Shown here: in pieces, positions 11,001 to 21,728 of the stretch | How positions within the stretch are numbered: the first letter of the stretch is position 1 | Layout: every line of letters begins with the position of its first letter | Origin: Ciborinia camelliae | Taxonomy: Eukaryota; Ascomycota; Leotiomycetes; Helotiales; Sclerotiniaceae | Reading direction: 5' to 3' | Length of the DNA stretch: 64,000 nucleotides | NCBI GenBank assembly: GCA_025890175.1 | Contig: JANPYM010000011.1 | Coordinates: 532,510 to 596,509 of the forward strand | Translations under genes and position numbers: made by a program | The notes under the pieces: model-generated | The model's input: the letters and a program-made list of their open reading frames with translations, nothing else | Databases searched by the model: none | Told to the model about the DNA's origin: nothing

Positions 11001-13144
11001 TATGGGAAGATCTTGCTTGGGTGTACCGGTGTACCTACGCAGTAGTAGATAGACACGGTTATAGACCTAACTTCTAAGACGTCACAATACTGATATGGAA
11101 GAGGGCGTTCGAAAACAATTGGGTTTGTTTTTCAATAATATGGTTTATGAATGATGAATGATGAATGATTCATGATTCATGAACCTGCTTTTTTATCATG
11201 GACAAGTTACAACACAATGATGAATCATCAGAGGAGAGAAGATTTGAATGAAGTGTGAAATGTCATCTGTTCCACTTTTCATTGCCAACGCAGCATTGAA
11301 AATAATCAAATTGATGTAAGGGAAGTTGGGAAACTTGATCCTAATTAATGGTGATGATGTTTGAGCACTTGTGTGTGTGTGTTAGAATTGAGAAAGCAAT
11401 TTGTACTACGGAGTACACTCCGTAACCATTTGCTCGAAAGGAAAGGAATGAAATTAAACGGAGAGAGATCTGATGATTCTGATCAGACTACGGGAGAAGA
11501 AGTTAGAACTTAGAGAACCCTTTGATTTTGTCCATGCAGTTTTTAGTTATCTGTATCACCAAGATCAGCCACAAGTCCGTGATGTCAGGACTCAGGACTC
11601 GGGACTCAGAACTCAGAACTCAGAATTAACTAATATTAACCCGCTACTACCTCCCTAGTAATAAATTGGGTAAATTGTAGATAAACCAGAAAAAGAGTTT
11701 CGACGTTCAATCTTTTTTCAACCTTTTCAGCGTTACGTGCATGGAAAACCTGGTGGATTTTCACTCTCTTCCTTGTCAACAACTGCGGAGAAGTACAACC
11801 ATTTCTTGGTTGAGCGTGTGCCATGCCACTAACATCATCTGGATTTCTGCAAGCGAGAGAAGTTGGACCGTCGGACAGCATCGCACCTCAAGAAAATCCA
11901 GTCGTACACGGTATACGGTATACGGTATACCATTTCCAGCCATCTTCTACCGGAATTCGTGGCTGGTATCCTCCACTTCCTGGGATCCTATTGGATCCCC
12001 TGCGATGTCTGAAGTCAAGATGCAATGATGCATCAACTAGTTCGATCGAAATGGCATTGTACAGCTGGAAACTCATCGCTTTTGCTTTGCTTTGCTTTGC
12101 TTTGGGATGAGCGAGATGAGATGGCTAGCATGGTCGGACATGTTGGCAAATGGACCCCTCTCTCTCACCCAAAAGCTAACAACACTCACATTGGAATATT
12201 CCCATGCACGCGTGTATCAGTGTATAGGACCATTCCAAATGAGGTAGATGCGAGATCATGTAAATTCTAATACTGTATGTACTGTAATTGCTTGAACACG
12301 ATAAAGTTACTACTACATTACAGTATATACAGCAGTTGTAGGTGGGTGATTGATCGTTGAACACCAAATCATATCGGTTGAGATCAGATGAGATTAGATG
12401 TGGTTATACAACGACAAATGAATATTAGTTTGATATTCCCGTCCCGTCAGATCAAAAGGGAACGAAACGAACTCTTTTTCTCTTTTGAGTTTACTTTAAA
12501 CTATTTTCCTACGATTGGATGGGATTGGCATCATTTTTACAAATCATTATTCATTTAAATCATTTAAATTCATTTCGAAATTCATTTCGGGATTAGTCAA
12601 TGAATTGAAGGTGGGCGAGCACCTTAGAAGCTCAAAGTTTAAATCCTGCCCAGCTGGTAGAATTACCTAGACTCGACTCTAGTACATGATACTATGATAC
12701 TATGATGGTAATAAATTGGGTACCTTACATTAGCTTCACTTCATTTCGGATTTTCCCCCGTCGCTCTTTCCCATCTAAGCTATCTTTTTTTTTTTTGACC
12801 TTACCTAGGTAACCAAGTTAGTTTGAAAAAAAAATCAAGCTTCACTCAAACCAGGTACCTTGAAAACTTCGTCAAGAAGCAAGCTTCCCATTCACTCTTG
12901 ACTTCACTTCACCTCCTTCCCTGTTTGTCAATTATCATAATAAGGTTCCCATCCCACCACCCTAAACAAAGAATTCCCATCTCACATCAACCCTCCTCCC
13001 ACCTACAACAACAAACAACTTTACTCTCTTAATCAACATCTCAACAATCAAAATCTTTTCCAAAGATCAACTCTCTCAATCTCTTCAGATTCTACTATAA
13101 TACCATTTAGGAATTATATACTTCTTCAAATCAAAATAATCAAC
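8036..13144. other. 5-kb intergenic stretch, simple repeats and an AT-rich block
   Basis: No gene is recognised. It holds many copies of CCTAGG-centred motifs (ACCTAGGT, GGTAGG runs), (GATCT)n near 8730, a hexamer array at 9350-9463, a strongly AT-rich block at about 10190-10560, and short direct repeats (GGACTCA near 11590, GGTATAC near 11920). A minus-strand open stretch at 10616-10834 (contains NTYADAGWWIMEAFRK) reads somewhat like protein but starts without ATG and is unrecognised. The last 300 bp are CT-rich, as often seen upstream of strongly expressed fungal genes, and probably contain the promoter and 5' UTR of the CFEM gene. Confidence 0.6.
9350..9463. repeat. Two adjacent hexamer arrays (ATACCG/ATACCT and AAGTAC)
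   Basis: About eleven units of ATACC(G/T) at 9350-9417 are followed, after a short spacer, by seven units of the AAGTAC type. Both strands show short Tyr-rich open frames there, which are artefacts of the repeats. Confidence 0.85.
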
Positions 13145-14337
13145 ATGAAGTCCTCAGTTATCCTCGCCGTCAGCGCTTTCGCAGCTGCTTCCATCGCCCA
13201 ATCCCTCGCCGATCTTCCATCATGTGGTGTAAGTATTCAGTTCCCATGTCCCATATTCGCATCGTCGCGATCAATTTATGACTTGAATAATTTGATGGCG
13301 ACGCGACTCAATATTCAATGGCTAATTAATTTTTCCCAATAGCAAACCTGTATCAACAACATGCTCAACTTGGCACCAGCTCTTGGTTGCTCCGACAGCA
13401 CTGATATTGCTTGTCTCTGCAAGAACGTTAACTTTGGTTATGGTATCCGTGACTGCTCCAATGAGGCTTGTGGTGCTGAAGTTGGTGCAACTGTTATTGC
13501 TTTTGGCTCTAGCTACTGCGCAGGTATGTTCACGATGAAGATGTTTAATTTGTTCTATTGCTAATAATTAATAGCTGCTCTTGCTGCTGGTTCCTCCGGT
13601 ACTCCTACCACTTTGGCTACTGCTGCCAGTGGTTCTGCCTCCGCCAGTGGTTCAACCGAATCTGTAAGTTTTTTTTCGTATTCACTCTTGAAATGACGTT
13701 CTGTATGACGTCAATTTCTATTTGCGGATTTCTTGGTGGTTATTTCTAGCCACAAAGGAAAGTGCATGCCACATGGGCACTCATAAAATGAGACAATGAA
13801 TAATCTCACACGTGAATTGAATATTTACTGACTCAAATTAAATAGGCTGGTGCCGGTGAATCCGCCATTACCACCTCTCCTCTCGTCGCAACCCTCACCT
13901 CTGGTCTTGCTACCATCACAACTACCGTTGGTTCCACTACAATCTTCGGTTCCGGAGGTGCTGGTGTTGTCTCTACCGGTGTTGCCTCTACCACCACTGA
14001 GGGAGCATCTGCTATCACCACCGCTCCTATTGTCTCCACCTTCACCAACGGTACTTCCACATTTGAGAGCACTGTAGGATCTACTACCGTCTTCGCTAGT
14101 GGAGCTGGTGCCAACGCAACTGAAATCGCCTCAAGCATCTCATCTGAGGCTTCTTCCATTGAATCCTCCGCTTCTTCAGTTGCATCAAGCAAGGTTTCAT
14201 CTGCTTCCAGCAAGGTTTCTTCCGCCACCTCTGCCGCTGGCAGCGCTACATCATCCTCTTCATCCGGTATTGCATCCCTCCCAACTGGTGCTGCTGGTTT
14301 GATGGCCGCTGCTGGTTTCGCTGTTCTTCTTTTGTAA
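13145..14337 (+). CDS. CFEM-domain GPI-anchored cell-surface protein
   Basis: Four exons (13145-13228, 13343-13523, 13575-13663, 13846-14337) give about 281 residues. A signal peptide of about 18 residues ends near AQS. A CFEM domain follows with eight cysteines (PSCG, QTC, LGC, DIACLC, RDC, EACG, YCA) and the Asp two residues before the CLC-type Cys pair; in known CFEM proteins this Asp contacts heme iron. A long Ser/Thr/Ala-rich stalk, with repeated STTVF/STTIF-like units, ends in a hydrophobic tail (AAGLMAAAGFAVLLL), the usual GPI-attachment signal. Related proteins sit in the plasma membrane or wall and serve in heme-iron capture, wall stability or host interaction; which applies here is unknown. 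The CT-rich upstream region suggests good expression. Confidence 0.9.
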
Positions 14338-14954
14338 ACGGCTTCAACATGATCTCTTTCCTTTCTTTTTGACATGGGAGAGACATTTGAAGGTGGATAT
14401 AATGGAAGTTGAGTGAGTTCAAGTGACGACGATACCCTTCTTTTCATATTTCAATTCTTGACAATACTTTTTTACAATTTCTTTCTTTAACTTTTGACGA
14501 CTTTCACGAAGGATGGTATGGTTGCATTTGATGATACGTATGGATGGGGAAAAAATTTCTGGTCTTACATATTATGAACATGACGCCATAGACATGGTAA
14601 TTCCAATGGCGGTAATCTGAATCGGAGGATGTTAATGGACGTTTTTTAATGGTGGATCAATGGGGGAAAGGATCATGAAATGGCATGGCTTGGCATGGAT
14701 TGGGCATGTGAATGGATGGATGAACAGGTGATTGATACGTACGCTCTTTTTATGCTGTGAGGCATAAATCTTGCTACGTTATTATGAACTGTACTAATAT
14801 AAAAGAATTCATCATGGTTAATACTGACTGAGTGCTTTTTGTTTATGTGATTTGTTTTGTTCTAAAACTAGGTAATTTCTTTTGTATGTGTGAAGTCTTG
14901 GGCTTGATGTGTGTGATGTGTGTGTGTAAGGTGATAGAGATGTAATAGGGATGT

Positions 14955-15135
14955 GATTTGATATAGATGGGATGGGATATAGATGTGATTTGATATAGAT
15001 GTGATTTGATATAGATGTGATTTGATATAGATGTGATTTGATATATATAGATTTGATATAGATGTGATTTGATATAGATGGGATGGGATATAGATGTGAT
15101 TCGATATAGATGGGATGGGATATGATATGGATATA
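14955..15135. repeat. Degenerate GATATAGATGTGATTT repeat
   Basis: At least eight imperfect units of GATATAGATGTGATTT or its variant with GGGATGG occur in a row. Variation is mostly in the second half of the unit. Confidence 0.8.
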
Positions 15136-15615
15136 TAATGTGTAAGTATTTAAATAAAGGATAATTAGAAAATGAAAAGATAGTGAAAAGATAGATAGAA
15201 AGATGGATGGATTGATAAGATGGATGGATTGATAAGATGGATGGATTGATAGATGGATGGATGGATGGATGAATGGATAGATGTGATTTGATATAGATAT
15301 GGATGGGATATGATATGGATGGATGGATGGATAGATGGATGGATATGATATGATATGGATGTATAATGTGTAAGTATCTAAGTAAAGGATAATTAGAAAT
15401 TGAAAAGATAGTGAAAAGATAGATAGAAAGATGGATGGATAGATAGATGGATAGATGGATAGATGGATGGGATATGATATGGATGGATCGATAGAGAGAG
15501 AGAAAGCGTGGTGTATATTAATGATATTTATATTTTTATTTATATTTTTCTTTTCTTGATCGCTGGATGCTGGGTGCTGGGTGCTGGGTGGCTAATGTAT
15601 GTATGTATGTATATA

Positions 15616-15735
15616 TATATATAGATTTGGTATATATAGATTTGGTATATATAGATTTGGTATATATAGATTTGGTATATATAGATTTGGTATATATAGA
15701 TTTGGTATATATAGATTTGGGATATATAGATTTGG
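15616..15735. repeat. 15-bp tandem repeat, 8 units
   Basis: Eight units of TATATATAGATTTGG are almost identical; one unit differs by a single base (GATATATAGATTTGG). Such homogeneity suggests recent expansion. Confidence 0.9.
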
Positions 15736-16596
15736 TATATCTAGGTATAATGAAGAGAAAGTTGGAGTTGGAGTTAGAGATAGAGTTGGAAAAAAAAGTT
15801 GGGGATAAAGGGATGGAAGGGAGAGAAGGGAGAGAAGGGGAGAAGTTGGAGTTGGAGGGAAGAGAAGGAAGAGGGGATGGGTAGGTATTTAATGGGTAGG
15901 TATTTAATGGGTAGGTACTTGTTTAATGGGTAGGTATAATATCTATCTATAATATCTATCTAGACCAAAATCGACCAACGTACCAAGTACCTAAATAAGT
16001 AAGTATCTAAGTAAGTAAGTAAGCAAGTAACCACCACCATCTCCCATATATCATCTCCTATAGATAGGTAATTGCATATTCATAGGTATTCATATCCATA
16101 TCCATATCCATATTCATATCCATATCCATTCCCCTTTCCTTTCCCCTTGCCCCATTCCTTTTCCTTTCACCTTCCCCCATATCCCAATCCTCATCCCCAT
16201 CCTCCTCAGAATCATTCATACGAGAGAGACATAGACATAGAAATAGACATAGACATTGAATTCATCATACCTACCTACATATCTACATACTAGGTACCTA
16301 CATACCTACATACCTGCATACCATAATAATCATATTATCCATCCATCCATTCATGCATCCATTCATTCATGCATCCATTCACGCATCCATTCACGCATCC
16401 ATTCATGCATCCATCCAACCAACCAACCAACCAACCGTTCCCAAACAAAATAAATGCTCATCAACCAATCAATGTAAAGAATCAACGCCGTGATTAACCC
16501 CCCAGACCAAAAAATAAAGCACCAAAAAGCGTGAGCTCTACTCATCTCTCATCTCTCTCTCTCTCTCTCATATCTAACTCATCTAACTCATCTATT

Positions 16597-19529
16597 CTAA
16601 CCACTGCACATCATACATTCCTCTTTGTTATCAATGCTACCTATATTCAATGATTAGTACGCGTGCACGTTTTCCATGAAGCAAAGGAGGAAAGGAGGAA
16701 AGGAGATGAAGAAAACTTACATTGCAACTTAGCATCGGCGTAAATATCATACTCTCGGTTGGTGCTATCATTGCCTTCATCCTCATCCTGATTCTTCTTC
16801 TCCACAGTTGGCGAAAGCAATTCTTCCTCCTTGGGAACTGCATCGGTAGGTTCAGTAGCGAGTGCCTTGGGACTGTCACCTTCCTCAGCATCAGCCTTGA
16901 AAGGTGTCTTAGCAACTGGTGTGTGTGACTCCTTGGTTGGTGCAGGAGGTGGTGTAAGGGTTGGTGTTGGTATATCCTTTGGTGCGCTGATGGATGATGC
17001 TGATGATTTACCTGCATACATGGGTCTTGGGCCACCACCGCTGGTTGATGAGGCGCTTGAGATATAACCAGAAGATGGTAGAGTGCGCTTCTTCAAAGTA
17101 CGTTCACGAGCGACATTGGTGTCAGCTACAAGAAGAGCCTCTTGATCGACGGTGAATTGAATAGGTGCCGAGGCAGCCATGGTACGTAGATAGTACATTC
17201 CGGTCTTCAATCCCAATTTCCAACCAGCAAAATGCATAGATGTAATCTTGCCCATTGTAGGATCCTTCATGTGAATGTTCATTGATTGAGATTGATCGAT
17301 AAATGCACCACGATCAGCAGCCATTTGAACAATTGTTCGTTGAGAGATTTCCCAAACGGTCTTGTAGAGAGCCTTGATGTCAGCTGGAATATTGGGGATG
17401 TTTTGGATGGATCCACCATCAGCAATGATACGGTTCTTCATGTTGTCAGACCAGAGACCCATATCGACAAGGTCTTTGAGAAGCCATGGATTAACGACTT
17501 GGAATTCTCCGGCAAGAACACGACGGGAGTAGATGTTTGAGGTGTAAGGTTCGAAACATTCATTGAAGCCAAGAATTTGGGATGTGCTAGCAGTAGGCAT
17601 GGGTGCAACGAGGAGGGAGTTACGGATTCCGTGTTGCTTGATGGATTGCTTCAAGGAGTCCCAATCCCACAAATCAGTAGGTGTAACACCCCACATATCA
17701 TATTGGAGTTCACCCTTCGAGACTGGAGAGCCTTGATAAGTGTCGTATGGGCCAAGTTCCTTTGCAATCTCGACAGATGAGGTCAAGGCGGCGTGGTAGA
17801 TGGTCTCGAAAATTTGGATGTTGAGGTGCTTGGCTTCTGGGGAGTCGAATGGGAGACGAAGAGCCAAGAAAGCATCAGCAAGACCTTGAACACCGACAGC
17901 GATAGGTCTATGACGGAAATTGCTCTTTCTGGCTTCTGCGACTGGATAGTAATTGATGTCAATGATCTTGTTCAAGTTTCTAACAACAACCTGAACAACC
18001 TCGTGAAGCTTTTGGAAGTCATAAGTTCCCTCATTCATGTTGACGAATGTTGGCAAAGCGATAGAAGCCAAGTTACAGCAAGCAACCTCATCTGGTGCAG
18101 AGTACTCAACGATTTCTGTGCACAAGTTGGAGCTGCGAATAGTACCGAGGTTCTTTTGGTTGCTCTTCTTGTTGCATGCATCTTTGTAAAGCATGAAAGG
18201 ATTTCCGGTCTCGGTTTGAGCTTCGAGAATAGAGTACCAAAGCTTTTGAGCCTTGATAGTCTTGCGACCCTTGCCTGCCTTCTCGTAACCCTCGTAGAGA
18301 GCCTCGAACTCCTCACCATAAACATCTGCCAAACCTGGACATTCGTTGGGGCACATGAGAGTCCATTCTCCGTTCTTTTCAACTCGCTTCATGAATAGAT
18401 CAGGAATCCACAAGGCGTAGAAGAGATCGCGTGCACGAACTTCTTCCTTACCATGATTCTTACGTAGATCAAGGAACTCGAAAACATCCGCATGCCATGG
18501 CTCAAGGTAAACAGCAAAAGCACCAGGACGCTTGTTACCACCTTGGTCAACATATCTGGCAGTGTTGTTGAAAACTCGGAGCATAGGAACAATACCGTTA
18601 GAGTTTCCATTGGTACCAGCAATGTATGCACCAGTAGCACGGATTCTGTGAATGTTGAGACCAATACCACCAGCATTCTTTGAGATCATGGCACAGATCT
18701 TCAAAGTGTCGTAAATACCATCGATACTATCCTCCTTCATGTCGATGAGGAAGCACGATGAAAGTTGTGCTTGTGGAGTACCCGCAGAGAAGAGTGTTGG
18801 GGAGGCATGTGTAAAGTACTTGTTCGACATCAAGTTATATGTTTCGATAGCACTTTCGATATCATCACCGTGAATACCAACGGCAACACGCATGATCATT
18901 TGTTGTGGACGTTCTGCAACCTTGCCATCGAGACGTAGAAGGTATGATCGTTCAAGTGTTTTGAAGCCGAAATATTGGTAGTTGAAATCTCGGTCATAGA
19001 CAATAGCAGAGTTGAGTTCCTCCTCATGTCTCATGACACATTCGAATGTTTCCTTGCTGATCATAGGAGATGGCGTGCCATTTCTTGGGTTTGTATATTG
19101 GTATAAATCGCGGATAACATGCGAGAATTGTTTCTTGGTTTGTTTGTGAAGATTGGAGACTGCAATACGAGCAGCGAGAATGGCATAATCGGGATGAGTG
19201 ACTGTCATGTACGCAGCAGTCTCTGCAGCCTTTAGAGGGGGGTTAGCGGGGGGATTTCAAAAAGGACTAGTTTTCAACGCGTCTGCGGGGGTTATCTTAC
19301 GAGGTTGTCAAGTTCAATGGTTGTTACACCTTGATAGACACCAGAGATGACTTTTTGGGTGATGGCCGCAGCATCTATGTGATCAGGGTCGAGGGCATAA
19401 CACAATCTCGATACACGGGCTGTGATCTTATCAAATTGGACCCGTTCCTTACGCCCATCTAAATGGAGTGAGCACAGGAAGAAGCCAGGAGTTTAGACTA
19501 ATGTACATACCTCTCTTGAAAACATACAT
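16597..19529 (-). CDS. rnr1: Ribonucleoside-diphosphate reductase large subunit (class Ia)
   Basis: This enzyme reduces ribonucleoside diphosphates to deoxyribonucleotides with the radical small subunit, in the cytosol. Four exons on the minus strand (19511-19529, 19301-19458, 16721-19229, 16597-16640) give about 909 residues. The start MYVFKRDGRKE opens the ATP-cone. The catalytic cysteines are visible: Cys218 (LSSCFL), Cys429 (SSNLCTE) and Cys444 (ACCNLAS), matching the spacing of the yeast enzyme. A low-complexity Ser/Pro/Thr/Glu linker (about residues 755-890) leads to the short last exon encoding CMMCSG, the swinging C-terminal Cys pair that re-reduces the active site. The 19-nt first exon is tiny but fits donor and frame. 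An ACGCGT box lies about 295 bp upstream, with others in two introns, in line with cell-cycle control known for this gene in yeasts. Confidence 0.97.
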
Positions 19530-20449
19530 GGTGGCGGTTTTGTTTGTTGACTCCGTTTTGGGTAGATGGAGGGGTTGAATAAAAAGACAAGTGGAAAGCA
19601 AACCACTTGTAAAATCAGAAATAATTTATTGCCTTGAGGACAATCAAGGAATCAATCAATCAAACTTTGAAGAGAAAAGAGAGGATGTATTGTAGATTGA
19701 AAAGTTGGAGGAATTTGTTGCTTGACAGGAAAAAACAAAGAAGAGTTTACGAGAATTTGGATCCGAATTTAAGAGCACCTGGTACTGGCACTTTACTTTA
19801 CGCGACTTTCAAACTCCGCAAAGACGCGTCAAAAAAATAAATGCTAATTGGTAATCTAGCGTGCATTAGCGTGTTTTTCGAGAACAAGGGTACAAGAGTG
19901 GTTGGAATTTTCGACTAAAAGGCTGAGAAAGTTACTAGCGGGGCGGGGCGGTACTGTATGATTATTAGATATTGAAGATGGAGAGAAAGAGAGAGAAAGA
20001 TTATTGTACCGTACGGAGTATATCCTCTTTTTCTTCTTCTTCTTGATAGATGGTCTTTTCTCTATTGTGAGGTAATTTAGAAGAGGCAAGTATCGTATCG
20101 AAAAGGTTTCTAATCGTATCGTAGGTCTATAGTATATAGCTGGCACTATTGACCTGACTTGGTCTGCATCACCCCGCCGACGATTAGATTCGTCTCAAGC
20201 TATCTAACATTTACTTTGCCCGCAACCGCAACGCAACCAATGTCCCACTCCTTTTGGAAGTCAAAAAATGCTCGGCGCTCAAATCTTCAATACAATACAG
20301 AGACTAAGTCCGACATCGCATTGCTCCATTCCTTTCCTTTCTTAACTCTTACGCCAATCATCAATCATCATTCATCTCTCACAGGGTATATCAATCATCT
20401 AGATCATTACTGCATATTGTCCATAGCAACCATACTCCATACTATCCCT
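19530..20449. other. Region between the reductase 5' end and the COX18 3' end
   Basis: It should hold the reductase promoter and 5' UTR and, near 20150-20450, the 3' UTR of the insertase gene. A short plus-strand ORF near 19634 looks incidental. The region has a polypurine patch at 20030 and nothing else notable. Confidence 0.5.
19824..19829. promoter_or_regulatory. MCB-type ACGCGT box upstream of the reductase gene
   Basis: The palindrome ACGCGT sits within GACGCGTC about 295 bp upstream of the reductase ATG. In yeasts the MBF factor binds this box to drive G1/S expression of the same gene. Further copies lie in intron 2 (19277-19282) and in the last intron (16659-16664). That it works here is inferred. 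Confidence 0.45.
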
Positions 20450-21430
20450 TCATCTCTCCCTGGTTCCTGCATACCTAACAGGTTGACCTCCTTTACATGG
20501 CATTACAGGTTTTCTAATGGGCATAAAAACATCCAACATCTTGGCTTGTCCATAAGCCATCAAAGAGGAAGATGTCCAATACACCAACATTGCACTCGGC
20601 ATTTGCAAGGTAAGTGGAACAATGGCAAGAGCCACCACCTTCAACGAGTTCGATAATCTCCTCAGGAATACACTTTTAGGGCTCCCCATGCCAGTGAGAT
20701 TCAATAAGATAGATCCGGAAAGCACGAAAGGAAGTATCAACATTGGATCCGGAATGAGAAGATTGGGAAACCATAATGCTCCTTCTGTCGCAAAGGTTGG
20801 TTCTAATAGTAAAGAGCCCAAGTCCAAGTCGGTGGCAGCCGCAGCCACAGCCTCATTTGAATTACTCGATGTGAACAGTGATTCAATCCATTTCAATAGT
20901 CCATCGTGTGCACCGCACATTTTTCGAATTGTCTCAACAACCACCATCCAAACAGGTAGTTGCAAAAACGACAGATATTGTTTCCAAGTACCACAACTAT
21001 ATCTAGAATAGAGTTCCTTCTTTTTCTTTCGCATTTTGTCTTTAACAAATTGGTTTGCCGCATGCGGTCCCAAATGACCAACCTCTTGTATTGATTGTTT
21101 TCTAAATTGATGTTGCCATGCGTTCATGAGGGGCATTAAGTCGATTTGTTTCTGCGCCGCTTGTCGCGCGTGGATGCCGATTGGGAGGATGAGGATGACC
21201 CGGATAGCCAAAGCAGTGAGAGGTATAGTATAAGCCCATTGGAGGCCAGTGAGAGAGTGCAATCCTTCTAGAACCCCATGTGTAGCTATCAACACGGAAT
21301 CGAGAGACCGAGGTCTAGGGGAGGCATGGAATGATCGATAACTCGGAGGAAGTTGTAAGAAGACTTTTGGAATTCTTGAGCTGGTGGAAGGGCGCAGTAA
21401 AGTGCGGCTCGGCCGAAATAGTGTTGACAT
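20450..21430 (-). CDS. cox18: Mitochondrial inner-membrane insertase, COX18/OXA2 type
   Basis: A single exon of 326 residues. The N-terminus is Arg/Ser-rich and lacks acidic residues (LFRPSRTLLRPSTSSRIP), a mitochondrial presequence. The body has the YidC/Oxa1 pattern: a hydrophobic segment (WAYTIPLTALAIRVILILPI), a charged matrix loop with basic clusters (KDKMRKKKKEL), a second pair near VWMVVVETIR and LILPFVLSGSILLNL, and the last segment PSAMLVYWTSSSLMAYGQ, where the family motif is normally LYW(x)nN. Length and lack of a long C-terminal tail favour COX18/OXA2, which exports the C-terminal part of Cox2, over OXA1, which has a ribosome-binding tail. It is transcribed divergently from the ALG11 gene. 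Confidence 0.85.
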   Translation of the reverse strand: MSTLFRPSRTLLRPSTSSRIPKVFLQLPPSYRSFHASPRPRSLDSVLIATHGVLEGLHSLTGLQWAYTIPLTALAIRVILILPIGIHARQAAQKQIDLMPLMNAWQHQFRKQSIQEVGHLGPHAANQFVKDKMRKKKKELYSRYSCGTWKQYLSFLQLPVWMVVVETIRKMCGAHDGLLKWIESLFTSSNSNEAVAAAATDLDLGSLLLEPTFATEGALWFPNLLIPDPMLILPFVLSGSILLNLTGMGSPKSVFLRRLSNSLKVVALAIVPLTLQMPSAMLVYWTSSSLMAYGQAKMLDVFMPIRKPVMPCKGGQPVRYAGTRER

Positions 21431-21728
21431 AGTAATTCAAGTTCCAGGCTGTTCACCGAGAAGAGAAGAGACAATCAAGTCTCGCGCGTATCGATCAATT
21501 TCTCAATATCCTCAACATGACCTGTTAGACTTATGATTTTCGTTGATCCAATCCTAGAAGCTCGTTCACATGTCATCCTTGAAAATTAAAAAGGTCCCGC
21601 AATCTCGGTGGAAGCGGCCGCACGCTCCACCATCTGCGCGTCACAGCCAAAAGTGACACAGTAGCCATGGGAACTCTCGAGACAAAACTCCCTTCCCCTC
21701 ACTTCTCTTCCAAAGCTCTAAAAAAGTT
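21431..21728. promoter_or_regulatory. 298-bp divergent promoter shared by COX18 and ALG11 genes
   Basis: The two start codons face away from each other with only 298 bp between them. The stretch is richer in GC in its middle (GCGGCCGC at about 21615) and must contain both promoters and both 5' UTRs. No binding site can be named with confidence. Confidence 0.6.

Larger units (their letters stand above)
14338..16596. other. Intergenic stretch dominated by tandem repeats
   Basis: No gene is seen. After the 3' UTR of the CFEM gene come degenerate GATATAGATGTGATTT-type repeats (about 14955-15135), GGAT/GATA-rich repeats (15180-15500), the 15-bp array at 15616-15735, and pyrimidine- and CATC-rich tracts to 16450. 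All ORFs here read low-complexity peptides. Confidence 0.7.

Noticed and set aside
12610..12660. tRNA-like T-arm sequence (AGTTTAAATCCTG)
   Set aside because: Only a loose B-box resemblance; no acceptor stem, D-arm or anticodon arm can be drawn around it.
13833..14447. 204-codon minus-strand ORF opposite the CFEM gene
   Set aside because: It is the antisense of the Ser/Thr/Ala-rich stalk exon; such biased codon use leaves the reverse frame open. The plus strand has signal peptide, CFEM cysteines, introns and GPI signal.
15567..15884. ORF with repeated YIDLV
   Set aside because: Translation of the 15-bp array and following purine repeats; no start context or conservation.
17793..18398. 201-codon plus-strand ORF within the reductase gene
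   Set aside because: Antisense shadow of the catalytic region of the ribonucleotide reductase, which is certain.
20159..20656. 165-codon plus-strand ORF overlapping the COX18 3' end
   Set aside because: Its second half is antisense to conserved membrane segments of the insertase, and the first half is low in protein-like features.
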